64,000 bases of DNA from Gigantopelta aegis. Lineage: Eukaryota > Mollusca > Gastropoda > Neomphalida > Peltospiridae. A model generated the notes under the pieces. It had not been told where the DNA came from. It searched no databases and was given only the letters and a program-made list of their open reading frames with translations. Below, piece by piece: positions 14,601 through 22,556 of the stretch (its first letter is position 1; each line of letters starts with the position of its first letter). The translations under genes were made by a program, and so were the position numbers. The DNA is taken from positions 75,476,118 through 75,540,117 of the forward strand of contig NC_054704.1 of NCBI RefSeq assembly GCF_016097555.1, read 5' to 3'.

Positions 14601-14765
14601 TACGTTTTCCCAAATTACTATTACATGTATATTGTTCACAAACTTTCCTATACAAGATAAATTATATAAACCCACTTACCTTCGAAGTTTAGAAATGTTT
14701 TGTCCTAAAATGTATTTAAAACCAGAAATTCCAATATTGTTGGCGACATATTCTGCACTTTTCAT
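1941..14765 (-). CDS. DEG/ENaC-family sodium channel, paralogue 1 (11 exons, 685 aa)
   Basis: Predicted plasma-membrane cation-channel subunit that should assemble as a trimer; its ligand is unknown. Exons from the 5' end: 14680-14765, 11360-11527, 10600-10812, 9852-9967, 8847-9031, 7536-7689, 5333-5392, 4021-4858, 2786-2877, 2350-2460 and 1941-1975. Every junction is GT-AG and the phases add up to 686 codons. The ATG at 14765 (context AAACATGA) opens [18 protein letters not shown]1 is about residues 30-48, FPKLTICNQN at 73-82, and [20 protein letters not shown] at 164-183. Next come [20 protein letters not shown], the palm segment CNCPPSCNSGSY (339-350), a roughly 250-residue insert (about 360-606), and TM2 with [14 protein letters not shown] (638-651). 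The tail is only DTDTEEKKARR. C79-C179 and C157-C164 are the disulfides expected from ASIC1. Intron 1 hosts a Tc1-like transposon. An additional upstream untranslated exon cannot be excluded. Confidence 0.92.
2217..2288 (-). tRNA. tRNA-like sequence, probably a decayed tRNA or SINE head
   Basis: On the minus strand a 72-nt stretch has a perfect D-arm (GCTC-TGTTGGTA-GAGC), a box B of GGTTCGAATCC and a would-be TTC anticodon in the loop CTTTCAT. The acceptor, anticodon and T stems each contain two or more mismatches, so a functional tRNA-Glu is unlikely. It lies inside the last intron of gene 1, downstream of the TM2 exon. Confidence 0.3.
2464..2640 (-). repeat. Single degenerate copy of the TM2-exon acceptor unit, gene 1
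   Basis: Immediately upstream (in transcription) of the gene 1 TM2 exon, the sequence repeats the junction once: GCCTCCATAAATATCACCCG on the plus strand is a diverged copy of the exon start plus acceptor. This is the minimal form of the array that is expanded in gene 4. Confidence 0.6.
3314..3421. mobile_element. Short foldback MITE with GGGCCCCGTTCCAC ends
   Basis: A 108-bp element with terminal inverted repeats GGGCCCCGTTCCACGAAGC and GGGCCCCGTTCCACAAAGC. Internal copies of CTTAG and CTAAG continue the palindrome. A diverged relative lies at 31413-31521. The size and the near-complete palindrome fit a non-autonomous DNA element. Its superfamily is not evident. Confidence 0.7.
3430..3845. 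repeat. Minisatellite, period about 98 bp
   Basis: The phrase ACAATGGTAGAATGATATAA recurs near 3575, 3675 and 3773, with shorter internal GTAGTACAGTGGTA-type repeats. It sits in intron 8 of gene 1. The minus-strand reading frames of 73-124 codons across it, rich in Tyr, Leu and Ser, are translations of the repeat. Confidence 0.75.
3898..3998 (+). mobile_element. 3' fragment of SINE family H
   Basis: CATGACAGGCGTGCGCTACA followed by GCTTGCTCTGAATGGGCACG and a CCCTATAACCTGAC end matches the 3' half of the longer copy at 15895-16078. The fragment ends about 20 bp from the donor of gene 1 exon 8. Confidence 0.6.
5408..5578. mobile_element. Imperfect palindromic element
   Basis: Two arms of about 70 bp (ATTTATCACACGAGTTGATA near 5435 and its near reverse complement near 5490-5518) surround a short loop. 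It lies in intron 6 of gene 1. Similar CTCGTG-rich palindromes occur at 47082-47201 and 62313-62456, so this is probably a MITE-like foldback element. No target duplication is visible. Confidence 0.5.
6831..7297. mobile_element. Tc1/mariner-type MITE, 467 bp
   Basis: The ends are near-identical inverted repeats, CTCTTCAAAAAAGTAGGGGA on the left and CTCTTAAAAAAACGTAGGGG when the right end is read inward. Each is flanked by a TA dinucleotide, as Tc1/mariner insertion produces. The interior has no open frame resembling transposase, so the copy is non-autonomous. It lies in intron 6 of gene 1. Confidence 0.75.
7811..8012 (+). mobile_element. tRNA-headed SINE, family C
   Basis: The head GTGGTTAAGCCATCGGACAT (box A) and GGGTTCGCAGCCC (box B) is followed by a CACTAACCACTAAC region, then CAGACAGCCCAGATAGCTGA and the 3' end CTTAATTGGATATAAGCA. 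The copy lacks the middle block present in the copies at 15362 and 29926. It is inserted in intron 5 of gene 1. Confidence 0.85.
8577..8624. repeat. (TG)n microsatellite
   Basis: About 24 uninterrupted TG units in intron 5 of gene 1. Confidence 0.95.
9079..9745 (-). repeat. Interspersed repeat G, split by a nested SINE
   Basis: Read on the minus strand this is a copy of the ~450-bp repeat also found at 18937-19393 and 23743-24181. All share blocks such as GGGTCAAAGTTCGAGGTGCA-type sequence, CACTGTGTCAAGTAG and a GGGTGTAT...ACCAAATCAAATCC end. The copy is interrupted at 9152-9436. The ends of the family are weakly inverted, so it may be a DNA element of unknown type. Confidence 0.65.
9152..9436 (+). 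mobile_element. SINE family D inserted in repeat G, 13-bp target duplication
   Basis: The 285-bp insert is flanked on both sides by AACTCATACCTGC (9139-9151 and 9437-9449), a textbook target-site duplication of LINE-driven retroposition. It ends with CACCCAATAGCCGATG, GTGTCGTTAAAC and a run of ATTC. The 5' part carries GTGCAGGGGTGTAACATTCT. Confidence 0.85.
12837..14438 (+). mobile_element. Tc1-like DD34E transposon, nearly whole (1602 bp)
   Basis: The ends are a perfect 24-bp inverted repeat starting CTACTCAAAAGAATTTAAGG, flanked by TA on both sides (12835-12836 and 14439-14440). It encloses one transposase frame that is broken by a single base (see next entry). It sits in intron 1 of gene 1, antisense to that gene. 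The perfect termini and single coding lesion suggest a recent insertion compared with the surrounding decayed elements. Confidence 0.95.
13201..14227 (+). pseudogene. Tc1-like transposase with one frameshift
   Basis: This frame encodes the cut-and-paste transposase of the surrounding element. MVRLQLTIEDRGRAIAWLQD starts the helix-turn-helix region and RPRLGRPRST is the GRPR hook. The catalytic triad is visible: D in FTDESRFSL, D in QDDNARPH, and E in APIENAWDELG with 34 residues between the last two, which is the Tc1 DD34E signature. The block GGGSVMVWGG is intact. One extra A in the run at 13485-13487 moves the frame between ATG and TRVSDQTIRN. Without it the protein would be about 341 residues, the usual Tc1 length. 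As it stands the product is inactive. Confidence 0.93.
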
Positions 14766-15361
14766 GTTTAAAAAAGACTAATGTATAGTGTGGTCAAGAG
14801 GAACATAGAAAAAGTGGGTATTGTACACTTGTTCTACTTTTTTAAAAGCAAGAATGAAGGTAAGGCATGAATGAGAATCGACTGTGTATTGACAGATATT
14901 AAAAGTAAATGTCAAGAAGAAACAAACGAAAATTATAAAGCTCAAATATACACGATCAAGGATTATTCAGCGTATGTTGACAAGAACATTTTTCAGCACA
15001 TATTGACTTTCGCGTCCTTTTGTCTGCTAAATATTATTCTTCTGAATTGAAAATTACGCCTAGTGTGCTTAAAATCGATATTTTCCCATGCTTAAAAAAC
15101 ATACACCATCTACTTAATGTTGAATAATGCAACCCGCTGTTTACTTTTGCTAATGGTTCCCACGCTAATCGTGATACCAATAAACCACTGATGACTGCAA
15201 CTGTTTGCTTGTCGTTCAGAACTTATAGTGATTGAACGAAGTTTTTGTGCTCAATATGTGGCTATACAAAATCATATTTACATCCTGCATAATGCAAATA
15301 CAAATTGTGAATGTTTTCGCCCTCAAATAATATCGCCAACCTGTTTAATACAAGTTGTTAA

Positions 15362-15628
15362 AAGTGGTGGTGTCGTGGTTGAGCCATAAGGCTGGTAGGT
15401 GTTGGCTTCGCAACCTGGTACCTGTCCCCACCCAGAGCGAGGTTTAACGTTTAAGTGGGTAGGTGTAAGACTACTACACTCTCGTTTCTCTCACTAACAA
15501 CTAACAACTAACCAACAGTCCTGGACAGACAGCCTAGATAGTTGAAGTGAGTGCCCAGGAAGAGCGTGCTTGGCCCTTAATTGGATATAAGCACGAAAGT
15601 AAGTTTAAATGAAAAAGAAAGAAAAAAG
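15362..15628 (+). mobile_element. SINE family C, full-length type
   Basis: The head GTGGTGTCGTGGTTGAGCCA, a middle block with AAGTGGGTAGGTGTAAGACT, then CTAACAACTAACAACTAACC and the end CTTAATTGGATATAAGCACG match the other family C copies. Confidence 0.85.
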
Positions 15629-15639
15629 TATTCTTACCG

Positions 15640-15686
15640 ACGCACTCAACACATTTCTATTTACGGTTATATGGCGTCGGACACCA
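15640..15686 (-). mobile_element. 3' fragment of SINE family A
   Basis: GACGCACTCAACACATTTCT followed by TTTACGGTTATATGGCGTCG is the reverse complement of the family A 3' end. Confidence 0.65.
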
Positions 15687-15894
15687 AAATATGGTGTCAC
15701 GTCGGTCTTTAACCTAACTCACCACTAACTGTAAGAGAAAAAAATCTTCTTTTTTTCTATAATATTATACCTAATATAATTGGATTGGGGCGGCATTTTT
15801 TGTTTATTTTCATATTCAAAATGTATGAGGTTTTCTTGCAAGCTATATAAATTGTCATAGCTTGGTCATTATTCATCATAAACTAATAAAATGA

Positions 15895-16078
15895 TGCGAT
15901 TCGATCGGGCTGCTGGTGCTCCCTTGCACCTGCTAGTGCAGGCGGTCCCTCCTCTCCCCTCCCCCCACCTTTCCTGTCATGGACGGAGGAGCCGGCCTTG
16001 TGCCCACGACAGGCGTGCGCTACAACAGCTTGTTCTGAATGTGCACGTAAAACCCTATGACATGACATGACATGAAAA
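15895..16078 (+). mobile_element. SINE family H
   Basis: The copy runs from a GATGCGATTCGATCGGG-type start through CACGACAGGCGTGCGCTACA to CCCTATGACATGACATGAC. The 3' part matches the fragment at 3898-3998. I can see no clear tRNA box A, so the origin of the head is uncertain. Confidence 0.55.
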
Positions 16079-16229
16079 AGAAACAAAATGTACACGTAAT
16101 AACACTGTTTATTTTATTAACCTTAGACAACTCCATGCATGGAAGTTTGGAAAATGATAAATGCACAATAACGATGGAGACCTTTTTAAATTACTTTGTG
16201 GGTATATGTTTATCTCGCGATTTTCAAAA

Positions 16230-16585
16230 ACTGCACTACCCTAAATGTTCTAGCAGCTGCACCGCACCGCAGTCGTCAACGCAGGCTTGCCAACGTCGTG
16301 TCATGGGCTCGGTAAATTTGTCCATCAACATAACTGTATGTGTGTACCTCCACTATGATAGCTTTCTGCAGCTGCCGGATGTTAAGCAGTTACCGATTTA
16401 CTTTCATCCCATATGTGTTGTATGGGACTGAGGTCTGATGACACTACTGGCCAAGGCAATTTGTCCAAGTGGTTTTCATTCAGAATATCGGTGCACTCTG
16501 GCAACGTGCTGACGTGCGTTACTGTGTTGAAATGTCACTTGCAGATGCTGTGCAAGATATGGAAGGACAAATTTCATGCACGAAT
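16230..16585 (-). pseudogene. Decayed Tc1-like transposase, C-terminal part
   Basis: Three minus-strand pieces line up in order with a Tc1 transposase: FQHSNARQHVARV (normally QQDNARPHTARV), then LPWPVVSSDLSPIQHIWDES (normally WPAxSPDLNPIEHxWDEL), then MTRRWQACVDDCGAV (normally the MRRRCQxxIxARGG end). The second catalytic Asp reads Ser and the catalytic Glu reads Gln. Several frame changes and stops separate the pieces. It is an old copy of a different lineage from the one at 12837. Confidence 0.75.
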
Positions 16586-16615
16586 ATTATATTATTTTAC
16601 TCTTTTTCTTACACT

Positions 16616-17027
16616 TTGCTTTGTTTAATGACATCACTAGAGCACATTGATTTTTTTTAATCATCGGCTATTAGAAGGAAGGAAGGAAGGACGGACGCAC
16701 TCAACACATTTTATGTACGGTTATATGGCGTCAGACCACACGGATATTGAGAGAGGAACCCGCTGTCGCCACTTTATGGGCTACTCTTTTCGATTAGTAG
16801 CAAGGAATCTTTCATATGCACCATCCCACAGACAGGATGTACTTACAACTGCCTTTGTTACACCAGCTGTGGAGCACTGGCATAAACGAGAAATAGCCCA
16901 ATGGGCCCACCGACGGGAATCGATCCTAGATCGATCGTGCACAAGATGTGCGCTGTACCATAGAGCTACGTACCGTCCCCGGCTATTGGATGTCAAACAT
17001 TTGGTAATTTTGACATACAGTCTTATG
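16616..17027 (-). mobile_element. Nested SINEs: family A inside a family B tail
   Basis: Sequence 16616-16673 (TTTAATGACATCACTAGAGC ... ATCGGCTATTA) and 16981-17027 (GGCTATTGGATGTCAAACAT) are the two halves of a family B 3' end on the minus strand. Between them lies a nearly full family A copy on the minus strand. Its AGCCCAATGGGCCCACCGAC and tRNA-like head end at about 16980. The 8-bp CGGCTATT on both sides is the target duplication. Confidence 0.75.
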
Positions 17028-17040
17028 CCTCAGTCACAAA

Positions 17041-17475
17041 TGCATCGTAAGTGGGTAAGATGCCCGTACGATGTGTGTTTTTGACGATATCCTACGAACA
17101 TCCTATGGGCATCGGTGACATCCTACGGACATCGTTGAGTTTTTGGACGATTTTTGGGCATCGTAGGGTCATCGGAAACTTTTAATGCGGATTTTTAATT
17201 TTTTGAAGACCGTACTATTTTTAAAATCAGAAACCCACCGCAGACATATCGTAGGGGCACCTTGCGGCCTTGAGGTGACCTTGCGGCGGCATTGAGGTGG
17301 CCTTGCGGTATCTGTAGACATCGCAGGGAGGCCACATGATGCCCCTACGATGTCGGTACAACGTACGGGCATCGTACGGTGGCCGTACGGTCAACTTACG
17401 ATGCCCTTACAATGTCCTTAAGATTTGATGGCCCGAAAAAATGTGTCAGCCCGTAGGGTCCCCGTAAACACACAG
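17041..17475. repeat. GC-richer, internally repetitive, partly self-complementary segment
   Basis: The word CATCGTA(A/C/G) and its complement recur many times (ATGCCCGTACGATG near 17060, GGGCATCGTACGGTGGCCGT near 17360, CTTACGATGCCC near 17395). GCCTTGAGGTGACCTTGCGG-type repeats lie between. Inverted arms near both ends suggest a foldback element. The local base composition differs clearly from the flanks. Confidence 0.5.
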
Positions 17476-17561
17476 TATTTAATGTGACCATGGCAAAGAT
17501 TTTTGGCAGAACCCTACAATTGTTTCTCCGTGTCGCGGACGCCAGGACGCCGTATGGTTAC

Positions 17562-17600
17562 CACACACACACACACACACGCACACGCACACACACACAT
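17562..17600. repeat. (CA)n-type microsatellite
   Basis: CA dinucleotides interrupted by two CG units. Confidence 0.9.
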
Positions 17601-17629
17601 CGCACGGCGACCGGTGCATTTGTAACAGA

Positions 17630-17762
17630 GAAAACCCATTACATTTTTCCATTAGTAGCAAGGGATCTTTTATATGCCCCACCCACAGTTAGGATAGCAC
17701 ATACCACGGACTTTGATATACCAGTCGTAGTGCACTGGCTGGAACGAGAAATAAGAGGCCAG
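17630..17762 (-). mobile_element. Fragment of SINE family A/B body
   Basis: TTAGTAGCAAGGGATCTTTT followed by ACCAGTCGTAGTGCACTGGC matches the shared body of families A and B on the minus strand. Confidence 0.7.
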
Positions 17763-17845
17763 TTATTTGTGCAGGCTATTATTGATTATCACCAAGGGAG
17801 CGTGTAATATCGTTAAACATTCATTCATTCATTCATTCATTCATG

Positions 17846-18080
17846 GGAGATGGATGTTGCTCACATGTAGAGCACCAGCCTGAGGTGCGATGGGTTATGG
17901 GTTCGATCACACTCAACGGACTCTGCCTTGTTTTCCATCTTAACCAATGCCCCATATGACTGGTACGTTACATGCAGCGCTATGTACTATTCTGTTTATA
18001 GAAAAATACATATAAAAACATCCTTGCTGCTTATTCAATGGAAGTGAGCTATGTGGCGGTAGCCGGCTTTCTTTGTTGTC
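17846..18080 (+). mobile_element. SINE family E, without CT tail
   Basis: The head ACATGTAGAGCACCAGCCTG and box B GGGTTCGATCACAC precede CATCTTAACCAATGCCCCAT, matching the bodies at 1145 and 46665. It begins right after an ATTC run that is the 3' tail of a family D fragment (about 17806-17844). Confidence 0.7.
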
Positions 18081-18656
18081 TGTAGACCAAATCTCCAAAT
18101 AACCATTAGTGTTATTCCTTTACTTCCATTACAGTCAAAAATGAGAACTGTAGGAAATGCTGCTGATGTTGTTACAACTAATTTCAATTGTGCTTTGATG
18201 CAAGAAGAAGACTTTGGTGTTTTGGGGTTCCTTAACTGAAATAGGGTCATGTCGTTTATGATGTATGGAATAGGATGATTCTGTTGTATGGCTGAAATAG
18301 GGTGATGTAATTTAAGTTTGTATCACTGAAATGCCGTTTAATGTTTAACGACAGAAATTGGATGGTGCAGTTGTGTGCTTCATGACTGGGATATCCGGTA
18401 CATGTTTTATTACTTAAATAGGGTGACGCAGTTGCATATTTTTATGACTAAAATAGGATGATGACGTTTTATGTTGTACGTTTGGCTGAAATAGGATGAG
18501 ATAGTTGTATGTTTTGTTACTAAAATAGGTTGGCACAGTTGTAAGTTTTATGACTACAATGTAGAGATGAATATGTATGTTGAACGTATTACTGAAATAG
18601 GGTGACACAATTGTATCTTGTATGACTGAAATAGGATGACGTAGTTGTATGTTATA

Positions 18657-18920
18657 GGGGCGGAACGTAGTCCAATGGTAAAACGTTCGCGTGATGTGCA
18701 GTCGGCCTGGGATCGACCCTCGTCAGTGGGCCCTTTGGGTTATTTCTTGTTTCGGCAAGTGCTTCACAGACCGTGGTATATGCTATCATATCTGTGGGAT
18801 GGTGCATCTAAAATACCAATTGCTACTAATCGAACAGAGTATCCCATGGTATGGCGACAGCGAATTTCCTCTCTAATTATTTGTGTGGTCCTTGACTACA
18901 TGTACGACGCCATTTAAACG
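18657..18920 (+). mobile_element. SINE family A
   Basis: The tRNA-like head (ACGTAGTCCAATGGTAAAAC, box B GGGATCGACCC), the GTGGGATGGTGCATCTAAAA body and the GACGCCATTTAAACG end mark a diverged plus-strand copy. Confidence 0.8.
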
Positions 18921-18936
18921 TAGTAAAATATGTTTA

Positions 18937-19393
18937 GGTAGTACTAAACCACATAACTTCCGTCTGGGTCAAAGTTCGAGGTGCACCGAACATTTGATAG
19001 AGAAGTGAACACCACTAGTCCTGTGATTGGTAATAAATGTGAGTGTATTGGTTGTAAATATAAACAGTTTCATCTGGGCAAAAAAATGTATGCAATTTTA
19101 TTTCATTTAGTACCACTGTGTCAAGTAGCCTTGTGCTTCAAACATGTATGGGCTACCTGTAAAAAAAAGTTCTCGAATTTTGTGCGGAACTAGGGTAGTC
19201 ATAGACGCTACCCGTTATCTCAGAAATGAGCAGCTTGACCCCCATTTTTTCTCATTCAGTTTAAGGGTGAGGGGTGGTAGTATTTATATCCGTGGCTTTT
19301 ATGTCGATTGATAAACTGCAGGTAGGAGTTTTAGCCACATACGTTACTATTGTAGTCTATGGGCTTTGATTTGGTAGTATACACCCTTTAATG
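18937..19393 (+). repeat. Interspersed repeat G
   Basis: About 455 bp starting AGGTAGTACTAAACCACATA and ending GGTAGTATACACCCT. The copy at 23743-24181 matches nearly throughout. Confidence 0.75.
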
Positions 19394-19915
19394 TGTTGGT
19401 AAATAAAACATTTCTTTCTTTATGTGTTATATGTCCTGTGAATGTAAAAAAAAAAGTGGTAAAGTTGTTGTTGTATGATTGAAATACGAATATGGCATTT
19501 TATGTTGTATGACTTTACATACGATGATGTTGTACATATATGACTGAAATACGGAGATCAAATTGCATGTGGCATGTTGAATAACTAAAATACGGTGATG
19601 AACCTACAGATATGTGTCCTCCATCATATGGTTTGTAACATTAGTAATCTGTTTTATATGGAAAGTTATAGAATCTATGTTGAAGATTAATTAATATATA
19701 ACAATATTGATAAAGCAGACAAAGCATGTTTTATTAACAAATATCCGTTATTAAATAGTTGTAGTATTTATACATATATGTTTGAACCGTAACACATACA
19801 TCTTGTAAATAGTTTAAGATTATAATAAAACTGTTCTGATACACATCCATCATGGATGATACATTCATGTGACCCTGTTCTACGTTAGGGTATTATATCA
19901 AGAGTTGTTCAGATC

Positions 19916-19965
19916 TCAATTGCTGTAGTTCGAACCAGCTTCCATCTTCTCAGATAACGGCAGAT
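19916..19965 (-). other. Second, duplicated last exon of gene 2
   Basis: The acceptor GTAGCAG is followed by a frame encoding DLPLSEKMEAGSNYSN. It is a diverged duplicate of the 35-nt last exon at 20373-20407 (VLPLSEKKEVG). The stop TAG reads TCG here, which adds five residues before the next stop. Flanking sequence is duplicated as well (about 19720-19975 versus 20160-20410). Confidence 0.7.
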
Positions 19966-20654
19966 CTGCTACAGAAACATCAAGGTTTAACTTACATGTA
20001 GAATGTTAAAGAAACATATATAATAATTATGATCAAGTAGATAGAACTACGGTGTGTTTTATTAACAAGATGAATATATAGTAATAGTGATCAAGTACAT
20101 AAAACAATGACGTGTTTTATTGACAAAACGAATATATAGTAATAGTGATCAAATAGATAAAACTGTAGTGTGCTTATTAACAAATACCCAGTCAAATAAT
20201 TCGTGCATGCATACACCGTGTACATAATGTCTTAACAGCCAAAGACTGTAAAATAAGCGACGTGTACTACTATACATCTACCACCGTTGATACACAGTCA
20301 CATGACACTGTTTTTACACTAGATTATCCAATCAAGACCGGGACAGACGTTGGATACTTGCTGACTGAAGTTCTAACCCACTTCCTTCTTCTCAGATAGC
20401 GGAAGAACTGTAACAGAAACACAACCATGTGAAGAGCGCGGTACCACATATTATATTAATGGTATATTTTAACTAGCCTTCGTGTTATGTTTAAAGCGTA
20501 GTAAATACCAATGATGACTTGAACATATCGTACTACATTAAACAGTCTTTGAAAGTGGCAGTCCTCTTAAAGATTCCGAGGAGTGGATTCGATAGATCAA
20601 ACACTGCCATGACGTCGTAAAAATTTCTTTTGCACCCTGTCTTGTCCAAAGAAA

Positions 20655-20914
20655 TTTAATTTCAACTTATTTTTGTGTTTATATCCAATTAAGGTTCAAG
20701 CACGTTGTCCTGGGCACACACCTCAGCTATCTGGGCTGTCCGTCCACGAAAGTGGGTTAGTTGTTAGTTGGTTAGTGGTTAGTGAGAGAGAAGAGGGTGT
20801 AGTGGCCTTACACCTACCCATTGAGCCCTTGGTTACGACCGGTACCGTGCTACGAACCCTGTACCTACCAGCCTGTAGTCCGATGGCTTAACCACTGCGC
20901 CACTGAGGCCGGTG
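20655..20914 (-). mobile_element. SINE family C
   Basis: Reverse complement of the family: TTATATCCAATTAAGGTTCA at the left and GATGGCTTAACCACTGCGCC at the right (tRNA-like head). It lies in the last intron of gene 2. Confidence 0.85.
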
Positions 20915-21230
20915 TCCAACGACAAAAGCTTTAATGAGTTAATGGTTTTGTAGTTTACACTTCGATGGCTGACATCCAAAACTGGCTAGGTCCACAAAGT
21001 CATGGTTTTTCAAATTAACAATTCTTCAATTCTCAAATGACCACAGATTCATTAGCTAACATATATTTATAATATGAAACAATTACGAATTGTTTATTCG
21101 GTTAATTACCTGTCGATAGCTTCTTCCGATTTCCACATATAACAGCGATAATGTCAAAAAGTTCAACCAGGGTCAAGATGCTGCCACCAAGACACAAGCC
21201 AATGCTGCCACCAATATCAGAGAAACAGCA

Positions 21231-21760
21231 TCAGAGACACAACAACATATCATGGTGTAGAATCAAACAGTGTTCGAATACTGCCAAGACACAAGCTATT
21301 ACTGCCACGAATATCACCTGATAAACAGAAAAACAGAATCAAACACACGACAGATCATAGTACAGAATCAAACAGTGTTCGAATACTGCCAAGACACAAG
21401 CCAATACTGCCACCAATATCACTTTATAAACAAAGAAAGAACATCAGACACACAATAGCAGATAATGGTGTAGAGTCAAACAGTTTTAGAAAAGTGTCAC
21501 TGAACCACAAGCCGATACTGCCCCCAATGTCACCTGATAAACAGAGAAATAACATCAGAGACACAACAACAGATCATGGTGTCGAATCTTAGAAACCTGT
21601 TACTAAACCACAAGCTGCTGATACTCAACCCAATATTACCTGATAAACAGAGAAACAGCATTAGACACACATCGACAGATCAGCATAATTATAAAATCAG
21701 TTTTAGGATATGGTCACCTAAACACAAGCCGATATTGCTGCCAGTATCATCTGATAAAGA
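21231..21760 (-). repeat. TM2-exon acceptor array of gene 2 (about five units)
   Basis: Units of about 100-110 bp begin near 21231, 21330, 21440, 21545 and 21650. Each carries, on the minus strand, a pyrimidine stretch and CTGTTTATCAGGTGATATT-like junction followed by GGCAGTATTGGCTTGTGTC, i.e. the start of the TM2 exon. The units lie in intron 9 directly upstream of the real exon. Confidence 0.8.
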
Positions 21761-21766
21761 CGAATG

Positions 21767-21836
21767 AATGATTAAATGAATCTTTAACGACACCCCAGCA
21801 CAAAAATACATATCGGCTATTGGGTGTCAAACAAAG
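21767..21836 (-). mobile_element. 3' fragment of SINE family D
   Basis: GAATGAATGATTAAATGAAT (tail) with AACGACACCCCAGCAC and ATATCGGCTATTGGGTGTCA is the reverse complement of the family D 3' end. Confidence 0.7.
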
Positions 21837-22369
21837 ATAAATGAGTGAATGTGATAAATACATAAAGAACATCAGATCGTAGGACAGAATCGAACAATGA
21901 TAACACTAATAGCTTTATTTCTGACACTAATGACTCACATTTACCGAAATGAAACTTCATTAAGAACATCATATGTTATTCATATTGACGATTTCCCTGT
22001 CGGAGAAGGGTTGGGCGGATTAAAGACATCCAGATCATGGGCTATATTGCCACCAGGACAAATAAAAAATAATAAAATGCCTACAGCACAAGTTGTATAT
22101 TCAAAATGTTCGAATAGCATTGCTACCAAGACAAAACAAAAGACGTATTTCAAATAAAAACATTAAATATGTCTACTCACATACAAGTCCTTCAGCAGAA
22201 TAGGCAGGTGATTTCTTCGATTCTTGTACTCCAAGATCTTTAAAGTAGATTTCCAGCTTCAACAAATTAGCACTGAAATTAAAAATTAAAAAAAATAATT
22301 AATACTTGAAATTTAATAGATTTAGAAATAATATACCATAAACACAAGTATGTATGCAAAATAGACATA

Positions 22370-22556
22370 CATACATGCATACACACATACATACATACAT
22401 ACATACATACACCAACACATACACACACAAACATATATACACACACACACGCATGCACGCATACATTACATACATACAATATATAGATATTCATACATCA
22501 ATACATATATACATTGATACATCAATACATACATACATACATACATCATTTCAATG
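22370..22556. repeat. (CATA)n-rich microsatellite
   Basis: Runs of CATA, CACA and TATATACA in intron 8 of gene 2. The Cys/Val and His/Thr reading frames across it are repeat translations. Confidence 0.9.

Larger units (their letters stand above)
18230..19620. repeat. Minisatellite interrupted by two insertions
   Basis: Units of about 55-65 bp with the core TGACTGAAATAGGATGA...TTGTATGTT repeat from 18230 to 18656 and resume from about 19465 to 19620. The gap holds a family A SINE (18657-18920) and repeat G (18937-19393), so both arrived after the array had formed. Confidence 0.7.
14766..19915. other. Intergenic region between genes 1 and 2
   Basis: No host gene is recognised here. The region contains a series of SINE copies, a decayed Tc1-like transposase, GC-richer self-complementary DNA at 17041-17475 and an interrupted minisatellite at 18230-19620, all listed separately. 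The first ~600 bp upstream of the gene 1 start codon are plain AT-rich DNA and would be where its promoter lies, but no core element can be named. Confidence 0.6.

Noticed and set aside
16413-16660. Plus-strand frames of 63-71 codons
   Set aside because: They are antisense to the decayed Tc1-like transposase on the minus strand.
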